DNA from: Rhizoctonia solani
Taxonomy: Eukaryota > Basidiomycota > Agaricomycetes > Cantharellales > Ceratobasidiaceae
Assembly: GCF_016906535.1 (NCBI RefSeq)
Contig: NC_057371.1
Span: 1,240,001-1,304,000 of the forward strand
Direction: 5' to 3'
DNA: 64,000 nucleotides
The notes beneath the pieces were generated by a model that was not told where the DNA came from, made no database searches, and saw only the letters and a program-made list of their open reading frames with translations. Within the stretch, counting starts at the first letter, position 1. Each line of letters starts with the position of its first letter. Made by a program: the position numbers and the translations under genes. Of the stretch, positions 13,320 through 25,641 are shown piece after piece.

Positions 13320-14411
13320 GAATGTATCTAGTCTCAAGCTCGAAGTGAAAGTGGTTCTGGGGAAGGCTCAAGGGACAAGTAGTGAGTGCTATTCTTCCAA
13401 TATATAAGAGTCGCTGCGGATAATCGAGGGCACCTTGCGGATTGATCCAAAGCAATCAGTCTCGTGGTCAATCTCGGAGCCTCATGTTTTCAGGTATTCG
13501 TTCATAGAAAATCCTTACCAATTCAAAAAAGAAACTTTTATCATCAGCGCCGGTACTCGTTTCCAAGCATACGGGTCGATTAAGTCGATATAGTAATATC
13601 CCTGAATACACTCGCCTCTGATATGAATCTCAACGCCCCGCTCCACCCCATCCAGCTGGTTTCCTTATTATAGCTCACTCAGTTGTACCGTAATCTATTC
13701 ACGTTGACATTTCGACCTGAAGATCTATACCGATACGTATTCGATCCTATCCATACAGCAACTTGCTTGCTGGTGGTGACGTCCTGAATACGCCAACGAT
13801 TCAGTAAGAATACTGTCAAGTAATCACACTGACCTCAATCTTACTATTTTTAGAAGTTCTAACAAATCTATAAGGATGAACTTACTTTTGAGCTCTTGCC
13901 CACCACAAGTCACTAGCAAAATAATAGTGGTACGATATCGGAGCTCGAACCCACGGAAGTTTTGTAAATTGAATTTAAGTCAATCGTAGGTTGAAGCAGA
14001 CTCCACAAAATCTCTTACTTGGTAGTGACTTTGTGGGAGATTGATTTTCTGGTTGGACGAGTCGATGTAGATCAGCTGCTCACACTTGTTGAGTCACTGT
14101 GGCGATGATGTAACGTGTAACCACGGTGTGTATGCCCGCCACCCCTTGTATTATGAGCACACCTCACAAGTATCGATCTGAGCTCGTTACTTGATCTGAC
14201 ATCTAACTCCGACATTTGTTCGTATTAACATCTTAAGTGCTCGCCAAGTATAAAGAAGAGAATAATTTTATATTGACAAGTGCAATGGTTAGTGCGCCAA
14301 AATTGATTATATGGAATCCATCAATATACACATTGTACACAGAGAAAATAGCAAAAGTAATCATCAAGAAACGCCCACTCCGCTCCTAGGTCCGCCGGCA
14401 CAAACTAGAAA
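13320..14411. other. Intergenic, GST promoter side and Rho GEF 3' side
   Basis: About 1.1 kb without a supported gene. It should hold the GST promoter at its left end. A hairpin-like inverted pair, CTCCACAAA and TTTGTGGGAG, sits near 14006-14042 with a short loop. I see no other structure. Confidence 0.4.
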
Positions 14412-17400
14412 CTATAGCCACCCTGTGACCGATGTGCGCGGCGAAGATAGAGATGGGGAACCCGGCCTAGGGAAGTAGGTAGAGGCTGATGGACTAGCTA
14501 GCGGACCGGGCAAGAACAGCGGTACAGTGGGAACAAGTTCTGAAATATGTTGATACTGTGTCTTGCCCCGTTGGCCACTGGACCCTGAGTCGCTGGAGTT
14601 CATGACAACGTGGATTGTGCTCTCCTGGGACCCAGTACCATCGCTCCATCCCTCAGGACCGGGAGTCGCAGTCGGATGGACCTTGGCGCCTCGCCCATCC
14701 CAAACGCAACGGACATCTTCGCCCTTGATGATTTGCAATAAATTGCCTTTTTCGATATGTCGGATCTCAATGAAGCGACTGTCGAAAAGAACCACAAATG
14801 GCGGATGGAACGCAACTCGTTCCGCGCGTCCCTCCCACTCGATAGTAGTGCCGACATTACGGGTGGGGTCGCCGTGACGATTCACGTAGATACCAAATTC
14901 TATTCAGAATATAAGATTAATACCCGAATATGATGCGACACATGATGACCCACCGTCATAACACAACAGGAACTCGTTCTCGCTTGACCTAAACATCCCC
15001 AATGGTCGACAGGAATCGCATCGTCTTGCAACATTGGCAAACCGAGCGTCATCTCGTTGAGGAATCGTAACGCTCTTGAAGCTAATCATAGAGGCCTTAG
15101 GCTTGCTTTTCCTTAGACAATTGAAATCCGACTTACTCGGCCAAATCCATAATCTCGAATCCCTTGGTACACAAGATCGCCACCTTGGCCTTGAGAAATA
15201 CGAGGTCAAATGCTTCAGATGGGAGGAAGAAATCCTGTGGCATTATTCTGTAAATACTACCAACATTAAGCCAGTGGTATTGTGCTCACCCTGTAGATCC
15301 GAAACCATTCTGATCGTTGCTGACCAAAACCAAATCGACTGAAGGCACCCCCCGCACGAGTAGGTTCATTGATTTTGTGGATGATTGGTTCCAACACACG
15401 GAAGACACTCTCCATCTATTGAAGCAAATGAACCAATTAGCACAGCCTAATTGATGGAATACCACTTACTCCTTTCTTTTTCATATATACAACCAATGTC
15501 CTGCCGGCCAGTTGTCCGACGCTAAAGAACTGGACATCTTTGTTGCCGCTCAATCGTTGGGGGGTCCTGTTCTGTGCACTATTCATCTGGGCCGTGCCAG
15601 CCGTTGGAACGAGTGCCTCAATGTGGTAAGCAAAGAACGCCTGGTACGCATGTTAGAAGTATGATAGTGAAAGATGATTACAGCAAACCCACTTTGTCAG
15701 CCAATACAAGGAAAATGCCGAAATCTTCCAGCATGGCACACTGGGTAACTGCCTTGAGGTGCAATACTCGGCGTATCGCTAGATTATCCATACTTCGTTA
15801 ATATTACACCCGTCCCCTATATCCGCCGACCTACATTTGGGGTCGTGCCTTAGCCCGATCCATACGCCTTCTGCACATCCGATTGCAACCAGCCCACGTC
15901 CGTCAGCGGTAGCTGGGGGATCCAACCCGTCAATTTTGGGTTTTTAGGAGACCAAGTAAGCACTCACAGAATGGCACTGTGCAAGTAACCTTCCCGCCAG
16001 CAAAGGAAGATTCGTCATTCCAGCTCGAGTTGGAAGCGTACCCCTTGGGCTGAGCAAACGTTTCGTCGCTGAGAGTCTCCAGCTCGAAGACCTACTCCGA
16101 TAATTGGTTGTGATATGCACTGTATTTATGGGAATTCTTACCTTATTAGAATCCTGTACGACCTTGCGCATTTCAATCGCCTCTTCCAGTTTCTGTCTCC
16201 ATTCCTCACGGGCAGCTTGTGAGTCAATGAAAAACTGAGAGATGCCTCCTGCACGGCCCGAGTAATGAATACCAAAAGGATATATGGAGCGTGAATCTTG
16301 GGCGTCTCCAGATCCACCCGGTCCTGCAGGGGGCGCGTCGTGCTTCGTTCCGATACTGAATAGACGAGTGGGGCGCTGCTGAGCAGGGTCGTTGAAGCCG
16401 ACCAGACTCATCAGGTCGATAGGAATGGGCTGGAAATAGTATTGTTCAGCTAGGTTGTTGCAAGCCCATAGATGGAACTAACCCTGCGATTGACCAAGTA
16501 CTTTGTCACCCCATCTTTGGACCTTGGTTTTGTGATGACCACTAAAAATCCGGGATCTAAGCTCTGGATCTATAACCTACGATGGAAACCACTTACAGTA
16601 GTTGTCAAACACTAGCACGAAAACCTCTGACCATCTTGAGAAGTCTAGGCCACCTTCAGGCTGCCGATACAGCTTCCCAAAGTGGTAAAGCTGCCGTGAT
16701 TCATTGCGTAGATCCAAATCCTAGTCGACACATGAGTCTACTTCTGTCTCTCTCCCAAGCTGGGGGATAAATTGCGCTCACAATCGATTCCCAGGCTTAA
16801 ATACTATGTTAGCCGAGTAGTTCCAGATCTCGACCTTTTGTTTGCCGTGCCAATGGCCGCATTGGTCGACCTGTTTAGTTCACTGATAATCTCAATGATC
16901 TGGGGGATTGACTCTCGATCCTCGTGGTCCATAGGTGAGGCAGCCATGATGTCGCGCAACAAGAGTTCGTAACGAGGCAGACGAGCTACCGGTCGATGAA
17001 TAAATGCCTTGAGCTCGAGTCGACGGGCATCAGGAGCTCGGATTTGTCGCTGTAAAAGTATATGATTAGTTCAGCATTCGTCTGATGCGTTGCACATACT
17101 TCGACAAACGCCCTAAATTCCTTATTCTCCGCCTTTTGTGAGTCTACCAAGTACTCCGCTATAGGGTAATGTGGGATATAGATCATATACGCGTCTCTCC
17201 AATTGAGTGCAGCATCGAATATTGGTGCAGATATAGACCGAATAATGGGATGCTCTTCGCGCTGGATTTCGTGGAGCGTGTCGAGCATTCGCCTGTGATG
17301 CAAATGAACGTCTGCAAAGTTAGCGAAAACCTCGGAGATAAAGCGTTCAAGGCCCTCTCGGGGAATTGGGGGAGGGTTCTCGTGCAGGAGAGGTTGAATG

Positions 17401-20365
17401 AAGAGCTACATGAGGGTAGCACGTAAGAAGCAGCCCTAGAAGTGAGCCAGACACAGACGAGAATACTCACAGTGTTGAGTAGCTCTAGATCCTTGACGTA
17501 TTCCATTTCTCCCTTGATCAACTCAAAAATAACCCTGTTTAATGCGCAATCCAATTCAGTCTTTACTACATCGCTATTATTCCGTAGCACTCACGATTGT
17601 CTTTTGATCTCCTGCTTAGACATCCCATCGCGTACTTCTGCGCTAACCAGATTGTGCCACTCAAGCTTAGCGCTATTTCCACGACACATTGCACTCTGGA
17701 ACGTCCGCAGCTGTGCGACCGAATGAAGATTTTGAATGGACGCCATGGCTTCGGCAAGGTACTCCGCATCAGCATTTTCCTTCTCGGTATCGTGAAGAAT
17801 CGTTTCGAGGATGGTGGTATATTTCGTAAGATGCTCTTGAGGACGGTGCATAAAATGCTTCAGGTCCAAACGACGTGCTCGAGGATCACGCGAGCAATGC
17901 TGTAACCCCACCCCTCTCTTGTCAATAAATTCTCCCAAAAAAGTGAGGAAGGATTACTCACCTCTAAAAAGCTTCTAAAATCTGCATTGGATTCGCTCTC
18001 ATCCTTGACCATTTTTTCCGCAATAGGGAGTTGACCGATGTATAGCGGATAGACGATGCGGAACTCGGCGGCAGCAAAATACATCTCCGATCTGCTGAAT
18101 CACCGGTTGCTGCTCCGCTGGCGGACTCGCATGACTTCGAGCAAGCGACGATTGCATTCGCGGATATCGAGAATGTTCCCGAATACTGTGTCGATGAATT
18201 GATTCACGTCTCCTTGAACAATAGAAGAACGAGCTTCGCGCAATGGGCGGATAAAGATCTAAAAAAGAGACTCAGGAACTAACTCCAAGTGAACTGGAAA
18301 GACTATACATACCTCGACGATGGTATCCAGATCTTGTACATACTGCTCCTCCTTTTTAACGACTTGCCATATGACCTCTTGCCGTCTTCTCTCGCTTTCT
18401 GGCAGATTTCGCACAACCTCCGGGTCAACCGAATCCACCCACTCGACGGTTGTCTCTTTTTCAGAGGGCCTGCTCTCTTGGGCGCTGAGCTGCCGACCGA
18501 GCGCTGCACCGGCCTGGTATCCTCTTGGACAGCCATAAGCGTAACATTTACCGGGTAGCCCCAACGAACAACTCGGGGAGTAGCAAGATGTGAGTAGGGT
18601 GATTACGCCTGTGGGAAGTTCTTCTCGCTCGAATCGTTGGTCAGAGGCTCCGCCTTGATCATCGAGGAACATGTAGACGTCTTCAACTCCGTCGTTGAGG
18701 GCTTGGCCACCCCACTCGACTTCGTAAAAGAAGAGCTGATTTTGTAGACTTCTTGCCACCTGGAGAGCTGTGCGACGATCGTTGGTACTGAGGTCGAACG
18801 TGATGGCAAGTTGTCGTTGGATTGTAGATTGAATAGTAGACTGTGTCCCAAATGAATCGCCTGCGAAAGAAAGGACAGAATTCTAAACTTACAACGATAT
18901 CCTTGCCCGTGAAAGCGTGTGTGTATGGGATACTTCCTTTTACATGTGTACCTCTGGGTACCTTGTCTCGCAATTTCACGGCCAGATGTGACAAAAGGGC
19001 CAAATTAACGAAAAGAGTCTCGTCCTCATCGCTATAGTCGTAATCATCCGGGTCGTCTTCATCATGATGTAATTCCAAGCGACCCTTGGCCGTGGCAATA
19101 CGATCCTCAAGATATTGTTGGTCACCGCGATAACTCATGTCGGCCACGGGGGAACTGGCAGAAGGCAGATCTAAATATCCAACCGCATCGTTGCCCGTCG
19201 TTGTATCATAAGAGACCGTGGACGGGGGGTAATTATTCCTAGGCAGGAGACTCGAGTTTGCAGACCAATTAGACGACTTGGAATTGTTACGGTCAATGGG
19301 TGCTCCGGAGAGCATGGAGGAGGAAGCGGAACCAGATCGTCCAAGGTTGGCTCCTAGACTAGGGGAAAGGGCAGAAACAGGAGATTGATACATTTCGTTG
19401 GTGTGCGTGCGGGAGGTGGTGCGAGGCGGGTGGCTAACACCGGCATAGGAGCTGTTGGTATTTGGGGGGATGTACGGCGCACCGCCGTATGCGTCAAACT
19501 GCTGGGGTGACGAGGAACGGTACATGGGCCCAGGAGAGTTGAGGTTGGGGGTGCTGGCTGCGCCAGGAATAGAAGGCAACATAGCTCCGGGCGGAGGGCC
19601 AGAGGGAAAACTGGGCTGGTAGTCGTCTGGGGCACCAACCTGAACTGTGGGGATTCCATAGGGGGATGGGTTAGGCTGCGAAAGACGCGGTGATCTGGGC
19701 ACAGCTGATGCAGGGCTGGCGGCAGTATCAGAACCGGCGGTGGTCGGGCGCCTAGTTGCGCGTCGAACGGGGTCATTGGGGGTTGAAATAGTAGGATTGG
19801 AGGTAGGGCCATAGGGATCAGGCTGGGAGGGAAGTTGTCGGCGTACGTGTGTGTTGAGCAGAGTTTTCGGGGGACCGGGCTGGATATAGGAACTGCCGAG
19901 GTAAGCACTTGCTGGGCCTGGTGGACCTGGTGGAGGACCGGGATGCTGAAACGGCTCTGGTGAAGGCATGGATATAGCACCTGGCAATGAGGGAAGTGGG
20001 GCCGGGGCAGTGAAGGCTGCTGGCTTTGGCGATATCGATGCGCCAGGAGGTTGAGGCAACGGCCTCAATCTATCCCGTGTAGGACCACGCTGGGACATGT
20101 AGGCATTGGCTGGACCTTGGTGACGCGGAGGTTGAGGCTCGTAGTCATCCTCTCCGCCCTCATAGGAGCTGATCAGTGAGACAATACTATCCTCTGCGTA
20201 GTGACCTCGGCGATGTTCCTGCCCGGCATTCGCCTGCCTCGGGTCATTCAGAGTCAGATTAGACTCCCCAAATCCACCTAGTATTTCTTTGAACATGCTC
20301 TCTATATCTCCTTCTCCATCTCCCGGTCGTCCGTTGGGCTGTGTGGACTGCATCTCGGCGCGCAC
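14412..20365 (-). CDS. ROM2: Rho1 guanine-nucleotide exchange factor, Rom2-like, with DEP, two DH, PH and CNH domains
   Basis: Activates Rho1 by GDP/GTP exchange at the plasma membrane, upstream of the cell-wall-integrity cascade. Order: a 480-residue Pro/Ser-rich disordered N-terminus; a DEP domain across exons 20365-18893 and 18840-18313; the CYSPSCS...CYAYGCPRG Cys motif; a first DH (18450-17700); a second DH opening RQSVIFELIKGEMEYVKDLE (17600-16840); a PH domain (about 16770-15960); and a CNH domain with VTQCAMLEDFGIFLVLADK (about 15735-15675) running to the stop at 14412. Further exons are 18258-17962, 17899-17595, 17534-17471 and 17405-17100. Two frame problems: an internal TGA at 18100-18102 bracketed by two compensating shifts, and a lost A at 16841-16843. 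Start at 20365 is the first Met of the open frame; Met five codons later also fits. Confidence 0.9.
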
Positions 20366-21854
20366 GTCTCGCGTCTGACCTGGATCGTGCGAATATCAGC
20401 GCTATTGTCAAACGATTCTGACATGCACGGTAATTCGCAGCTAAATCGGCTGCGTACCTCTGTCAGTCGTCGTGTTTAAGATACGAGGCCGAGTGTTACT
20501 ATGTCGTTGTTGTCCACTTCTCCTTCTCCGGCTCTCCAAAGGTGTCTCAGGGTCCACTTGATCGCCTCATTCTAATCCCGCTTCCGGCGCTTCATCCTCC
20601 GTTACGACTCACTCAAGCCTTCTGAACACGATCTACTATTTTTACCAACACTGATTCACATTTGCTTTCATTTCGGTCGACTATGGGACCGGTATGACGG
20701 CATTCTGTGGCACACCATACCCATTGCACATGGTCCTAAGCCCCCGGCTCTATTTAGTCAGCCATTTTACCCAAATTCGTGTATGCGCTACCGTGCACTC
20801 GTATGGATTCATTTGCGCCATAGTCTGCCCACGGGCGCCGAATGTGATTCAAGCCTGAGAATAACGTGTCTTCCTTGCTTCTAATCACGAGGAGAGTCCT
20901 GGAGATTGAAAGGTTTTGCACTTTGCCCCATTGCTCACGACATTGTGAATAAAGTCTTATGGTATCGGCCTTTTCTAGCAAACTGAACGTTTGGTTGGGG
21001 CACAGAAAACTTAAAAGTCGAATCGATTTGCTTTATCACGTGCCTCCCCTCTCAGTAAATTCATTTCGAGAGTATCATCCAGAGTCAAACTGGAAGGCTA
21101 GCCAGTCTCCAAATTCAATTCACGTCACAGTTTTCTGGGTGCTGGTTGTGACAGAAAGCCCAAAGTCTGATACTCGATCTTTCTATCAGAAGCCAGATAG
21201 TGGAAGGCCGACTTGTTACATACATGAGCGCCAATCCATGTTCATTCATTAAAGCACCTGTCTATTTTGAAAGCATATATCCCCCCTGTTTGGGCTTTCT
21301 TTGGTTCTCCAATAATGCGATAGGCCAGGACCTCTGCTACATGGTTCTCTTTTTGGTATCCTTCCCTGAATATATACATAGGATTGTTACACTAGGCTGT
21401 GTGTAGATTACTTCTGCCCTATGAATCTCGTTTTCAATTGGTAGATTTATTTTTAGTACTCTGAGTCATATCTCTCATTTGTATTACAATACTTCAATGC
21501 CTGTGCTCTGCACATTCCCCACATCAAACTACCAATATGGATCTCAGACACCGCAAGCTTCACATCCACCTTCGATAACTCGACACAGAGAGAGCACCAA
21601 CGGCTTCCTGTTTGTCTCAGTTGGCAGATATGACTCCATGAGCTCCGATTTTTTCCTTTGCCCAACTCAGCAACTTGCGTGCTTGTACTGCAATGGTCAA
21701 ACCCACTTAGATCTATCACCGAGGAGAGGGGTCCTCTTTCAGCGCTTGATCGAGATCCATGACTCACGTGATCATCGCACGGATTTGCCGTGATTAAATT
21801 ATGCACTTCTTGTCAATCACCTCGTGACTCGTGTATCGTCCATCCTAAGCTTTC
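20366..21854. other. Divergent intergenic region between Rho GEF and TRM140
   Basis: About 1.5 kb that must carry both promoters. Short open frames occur on both strands, but none has splice-consistent extension or a recognisable family. Nothing else seen. Confidence 0.45.
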
Positions 21855-24800
21855 ATGGCACCTTCTAGCGCAGTAAAAATCCCGAAGACCAACTCGTTTG
21901 TACTCCCAATCGTTTTGACATTTACCTTGTTGTTGACCTGAAGATTACCACGCTAGGTCGGTTCACGATATTCAAGCAGATGCCCCTCCATTTGGCTCCA
22001 GGTGCGTGCTTGCTACCAGGGCCAGACCTGCGGCGAGAATGATAACTGAGCGCGTTCAGGTTTTTGACTGAGGGTTAGTCGTTCGCTGCTTTACCTATTG
22101 GGGACGACTTTTGCTATTGGACTGTGTAGATCAGGACGTGTGGAGCAAAAACGCCTGGTACGTCGCTCGTTATTGGCTCGATAGCCGTGGTCACCCACAC
22201 CCTCACTTGCTTTCTAACTGGATCCATCCAATACATCGCTACACAGGGACCACGTTCCTCCCCCATCTGACCAAACAGAACGAATTGAGAAAGCGCTTGG
22301 ACGGCAACGAAATTCCCCAGTGCCAAAGGCGGAATACTGTACGTCCTTCTCACCAGGTTTACTCCTTTTTGAAAATTGAAACTGTGTGGGATGTTCAGCG
22401 AAATATAACGATAACCCTGCTTCTTATTGGGATCGATTCTACAAATGGAACGAGGGAAATTTCTTCCGTGACCGCAAATGGCTCCACCAAGAGTTCCCAG
22501 AACTCACCCAATTAACTGATAGCGAGGTTCGTGTGCTGCTTCTTGTACTAAACTTGTACCTTCCCTGGGTGGCACGGTTGGGGATTCCGTGACTTTGGAA
22601 CTGCGAACGTCTGCCGGCGGTATCCTCTTGATTGCCTACGATCGACCAATATGAATAACCCTGCAATGTACTTTAACTAATGCTGATTACTGTAGGCTGG
22701 CCAGGCAACAGTCGTTGAGATCGGGTGTGGTAAGCAATTCTTTTTGGCTGTGCGTTTCTAGGATTTGATAGTTATTCAGGCGCCGGGAACACCGTGTTTC
22801 CTGTGAGTGCAAGTGTTCCGCCTCTTTCAATCGGCCATCTGCCAGGATACACATGTTTTCCCACTGGTATTACTTGGCATCTATTGCGTTCATTTTCAGA
22901 ACTTGCTTTGTCCAGTAGCTGCACTCCAATTATCTCGATATCGATTGTCTCAGGGGCTGTTGAGTGATTTATTCACTACTGATGCTCATTTTTAAGCTAC
23001 TTGAATCAAACCAAAATCCCAAACTGAACATAATCGGATGTGATTACTCTTCCAAGGCGATCGAGGTTGTACGAGTAAGTGGCCAACCATACATTTGTCT
23101 CAACTCATCCCTTGATATTCTTGAATCTCCGTTGGAATTCCCGAGTCCCCTGGTTTTGAACCCGCATACAAGATCAGTTCGCTAATTTTCTTCAAGGCAC
23201 ACCCCCTCTACACCGCTAACCATATTGGATCTGTCTCAGCCTACGTATGGGACCTTGCCGGCTCCACTTTGCCACCCGGCGTCGACTCTGGTACGGTTGA
23301 CGTCGTGGTAATGGTGTTTGTCCTCAGTGCCCTACATCCCAAAGAATGGGCGCAAGCTGTTATCAACGTCTATCGAGTAAGTTTGATCTCAGGTCTACTC
23401 ATGGGTTTACATCCACCATACTATCTCACCTATATATGTCCACATCGTATTCTGTCTCTGCGCTGTCGCCACTTTCCTCTCCCATTGTCAACCATCTACT
23501 ACCCCTTGTGTGGCCACCTTGCGATCGTCCACGCATACTACTCCTCATTTGGCACATAAGCCTATGTTGCCTTGTTGCCCACAATAACCTTCCTCACTGA
23601 AGGGCTTTAATGCGATGAAATCCGTTCATTCCATTATACACGGAACCCCAGAAAACTGGAGGAGGCCCCGGGCGTTTCTCCATGACCCTTGGGTCCGTTT
23701 GTTATCCATCCTGTTACCTGGATGCTCCCGTCTCTTCTCCCAGCTATGTCGCAATAACGACTCGGCCCTAGTATATCTAGACCGGGTTTGAGCCCGGGTG
23801 CATTCAATCACTCTTTGCAATGGGATTTCCGAGAGGGGTCCTTGTGATCGAACTTGCCACTCTTTTTTTTTTTGGGGGGGGGGGTGGATCTACAAGCATT
23901 CTTCGGCTTACAAACAATCCCAATTTGATGACTGGTTCCGCTTACCAAAGATTCAACTGATCGCCAATCATTTACTTTTATTTCCCAAATAGATGCTGAA
24001 ACCTGGGGGACTGGTTGTCCTGCGCGACTATGGCCGTTATGATCTCACCCAACTCCGGTTCAAAGAAGGTCGGCTCTTGGATGATAACTTTTACGTGCGT
24101 GGGGACGGCACGCGCGTCTATTTCTTTGACTTGGGTAAGTTTGGTCGCAGCGTTTATCGGATGTATACGGAGGTTTCGGCCCGCTTGTTGGAAGAAGCGT
24201 TTCGTCCTTCTGGCGTGTGCGACGTTGTCACTATTGCATTTTTTGCCATTTATGTACCATGGACAAATTGGACTAACGCCCCATTTGTGTTTTTTAGATG
24301 AGCTCGCCTTGCTGTTCACAGGCACATTAGCGCCCAAGAAAGAGGATTCCAAAGGATTGGTCGTGACTTCACAGATAGAAGATAACGATCCGGCGTTCAA
24401 AGCCGAGATTTCGAACGTCATGATCCTCACCTCATCGGACGATCTTTCTTCAGCACTGGCTCCTGCTCTTGTCGATGTTATTCCAACAGAGGAGCTGAGT
24501 TCGCGAAACGACCGACCCGCTCTAGCAGAGAGTACGAGTGCGATTTTGGACGCATCTCAACACGACACTATCATACGGGATGAGAGGCCCGAGCCGCCAA
24601 CATCACTCGAAGAAGTAGACGCGTCAGATGGTATTACTCCAGGTCCGTCCGACCCACATGGACACGAACCTTCGAGCGGAGCGCAGTCTCCAGGCGAGGC
24701 CCCCCCACCATCGACCGATCGTATCAATCATGCCCAGGCCACCGCTGCGCAGTCGAGTACTGTACTTGGCATCTCGCATCCTCTTTTCTCGATCACGCAG

Positions 24801-24890
24801 TTGGGCGTTGACCGCCGGCTGCTGGTAAACCGCAAAAGACAACTTCAAATGTATCGAGTCTGGATGCAGGGAAAGTTTAGGAAGAATTAA
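21855..24890 (+). CDS. TRM140: tRNA N3-methylcytidine methyltransferase, Trm140/METTL2 type
   Basis: SAM-dependent enzyme forming m3C at position 32 of tRNAs. Twelve exons sum to 1398 nt (465 residues): 21855-21895, 21957-22001, 22060-22073, 22130-22157, 22247-22338, 22399-22526, 22696-22729, 22780-22802, 22997-23074, 23197-23376, 23993-24134, 24298-24890. Family hallmarks: [43 protein letters not shown], the SAM motif [24 protein letters not shown], the [14 protein letters not shown] and [15 protein letters not shown] blocks, and the C-terminal [19 protein letters not shown]. The 14-nt exon 22060-22073 is needed to join SR to FLTED. Intron 23377-23992 is 616 nt, far longer than the others. 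A disordered insert of roughly 100 residues separates the catalytic core from the C-terminal motif. Confidence 0.93.
23863..23884. repeat. T11-G11 homopolymer junction
   Basis: Eleven T followed directly by eleven G inside the long intron of the tRNA methyltransferase gene. Run lengths in such tracts are often misread. Confidence 0.9.
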
Positions 24891-25641
24891 TCATGGCGAA
24901 TACCTATAATCGAATCGCGAAGTTCATCCAACTTATTTTTGATAATGAGTTCATGCAGCTTAAAATAGATAAACTACTTTCGCAGGCTTAAATGTCATTC
25001 GGGAGTTGAAGGCGGCAAACCACCGGTTCACCCGAACAACCATCAAAGCTGTGGCGCTGGTACCTTGACCGTGACTTGCCCCTATCCGCAGAGGAGCTGT
25101 CACAACTGGGATTGGCGTTCAGCAGTTTCAGTGCAGTTTACAGTATCGTACCAAGAGTGAGGCTGCGCATTGGAGCGAGTACTGCCACCGCTAAGGTGGT
25201 CACAACCAGCCTCGCCCCAATCGCTTGCGCGAGTCTTTGTCTTCAATGTTGAATGACTCGCTAAGAATGAGCTATGTTGCATCCTCGCCATGGCACTGCA
25301 CGTTTTATAGCGCTGCCATCGACGATGACGTCGCTCCGGAGAATGTGGAGGAGGTGAGCTCAAAAATGGAAATTTGCCTAATTTTCTCTCCGGCCTCCGG
25401 AGAGTTTTAGGGTCCATTGTCGCAAATTAGCAATCACCGACCGGAGATAGTCTGGCTCCGTTCGCGACTATCAAATCCCCCAGCGCTTGGACATACTTGT
25501 CGCTCACGGTCATGGTACAATGTGATGGAGGGGCGTCACGGCCTTGTTGTGGGACTATATGAACTCCCGTAAGCGAGGTCCGATCCCACCAGTCTTTCTT
25601 TCTTCTATGTCCCGGAGTGCGGACGGAATAGGACCACTCCT
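24891..25641. other. Intergenic, promoter region of the short Zn2Cys6 gene
   Basis: About 750 nt after the TRM140 stop. The right half contains CGG/CCG palindromes listed separately. No gene supported. Confidence 0.5.
25334..25460. promoter_or_regulatory. Candidate zinc-cluster binding palindromes
   Basis: Two copies of the 8-base palindrome CTCCGGAG (25334-25341 and 25395-25402) and one CGG-N13-CCG inverted pair (25442-25460) lie 180-310 nt upstream of the ATG of a Zn2Cys6 protein. Zn2Cys6 dimers are known to read paired CGG triplets, so autoregulation is possible. This is inference from spacing only. Confidence 0.35.

Noticed and set aside
23780..23800. Possible tRNA gene from a T-arm-like GGTTTGAGCCC
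   Set aside because: No acceptor stem, A box or cloverleaf could be built around it; kept only as a weak SINE hint.
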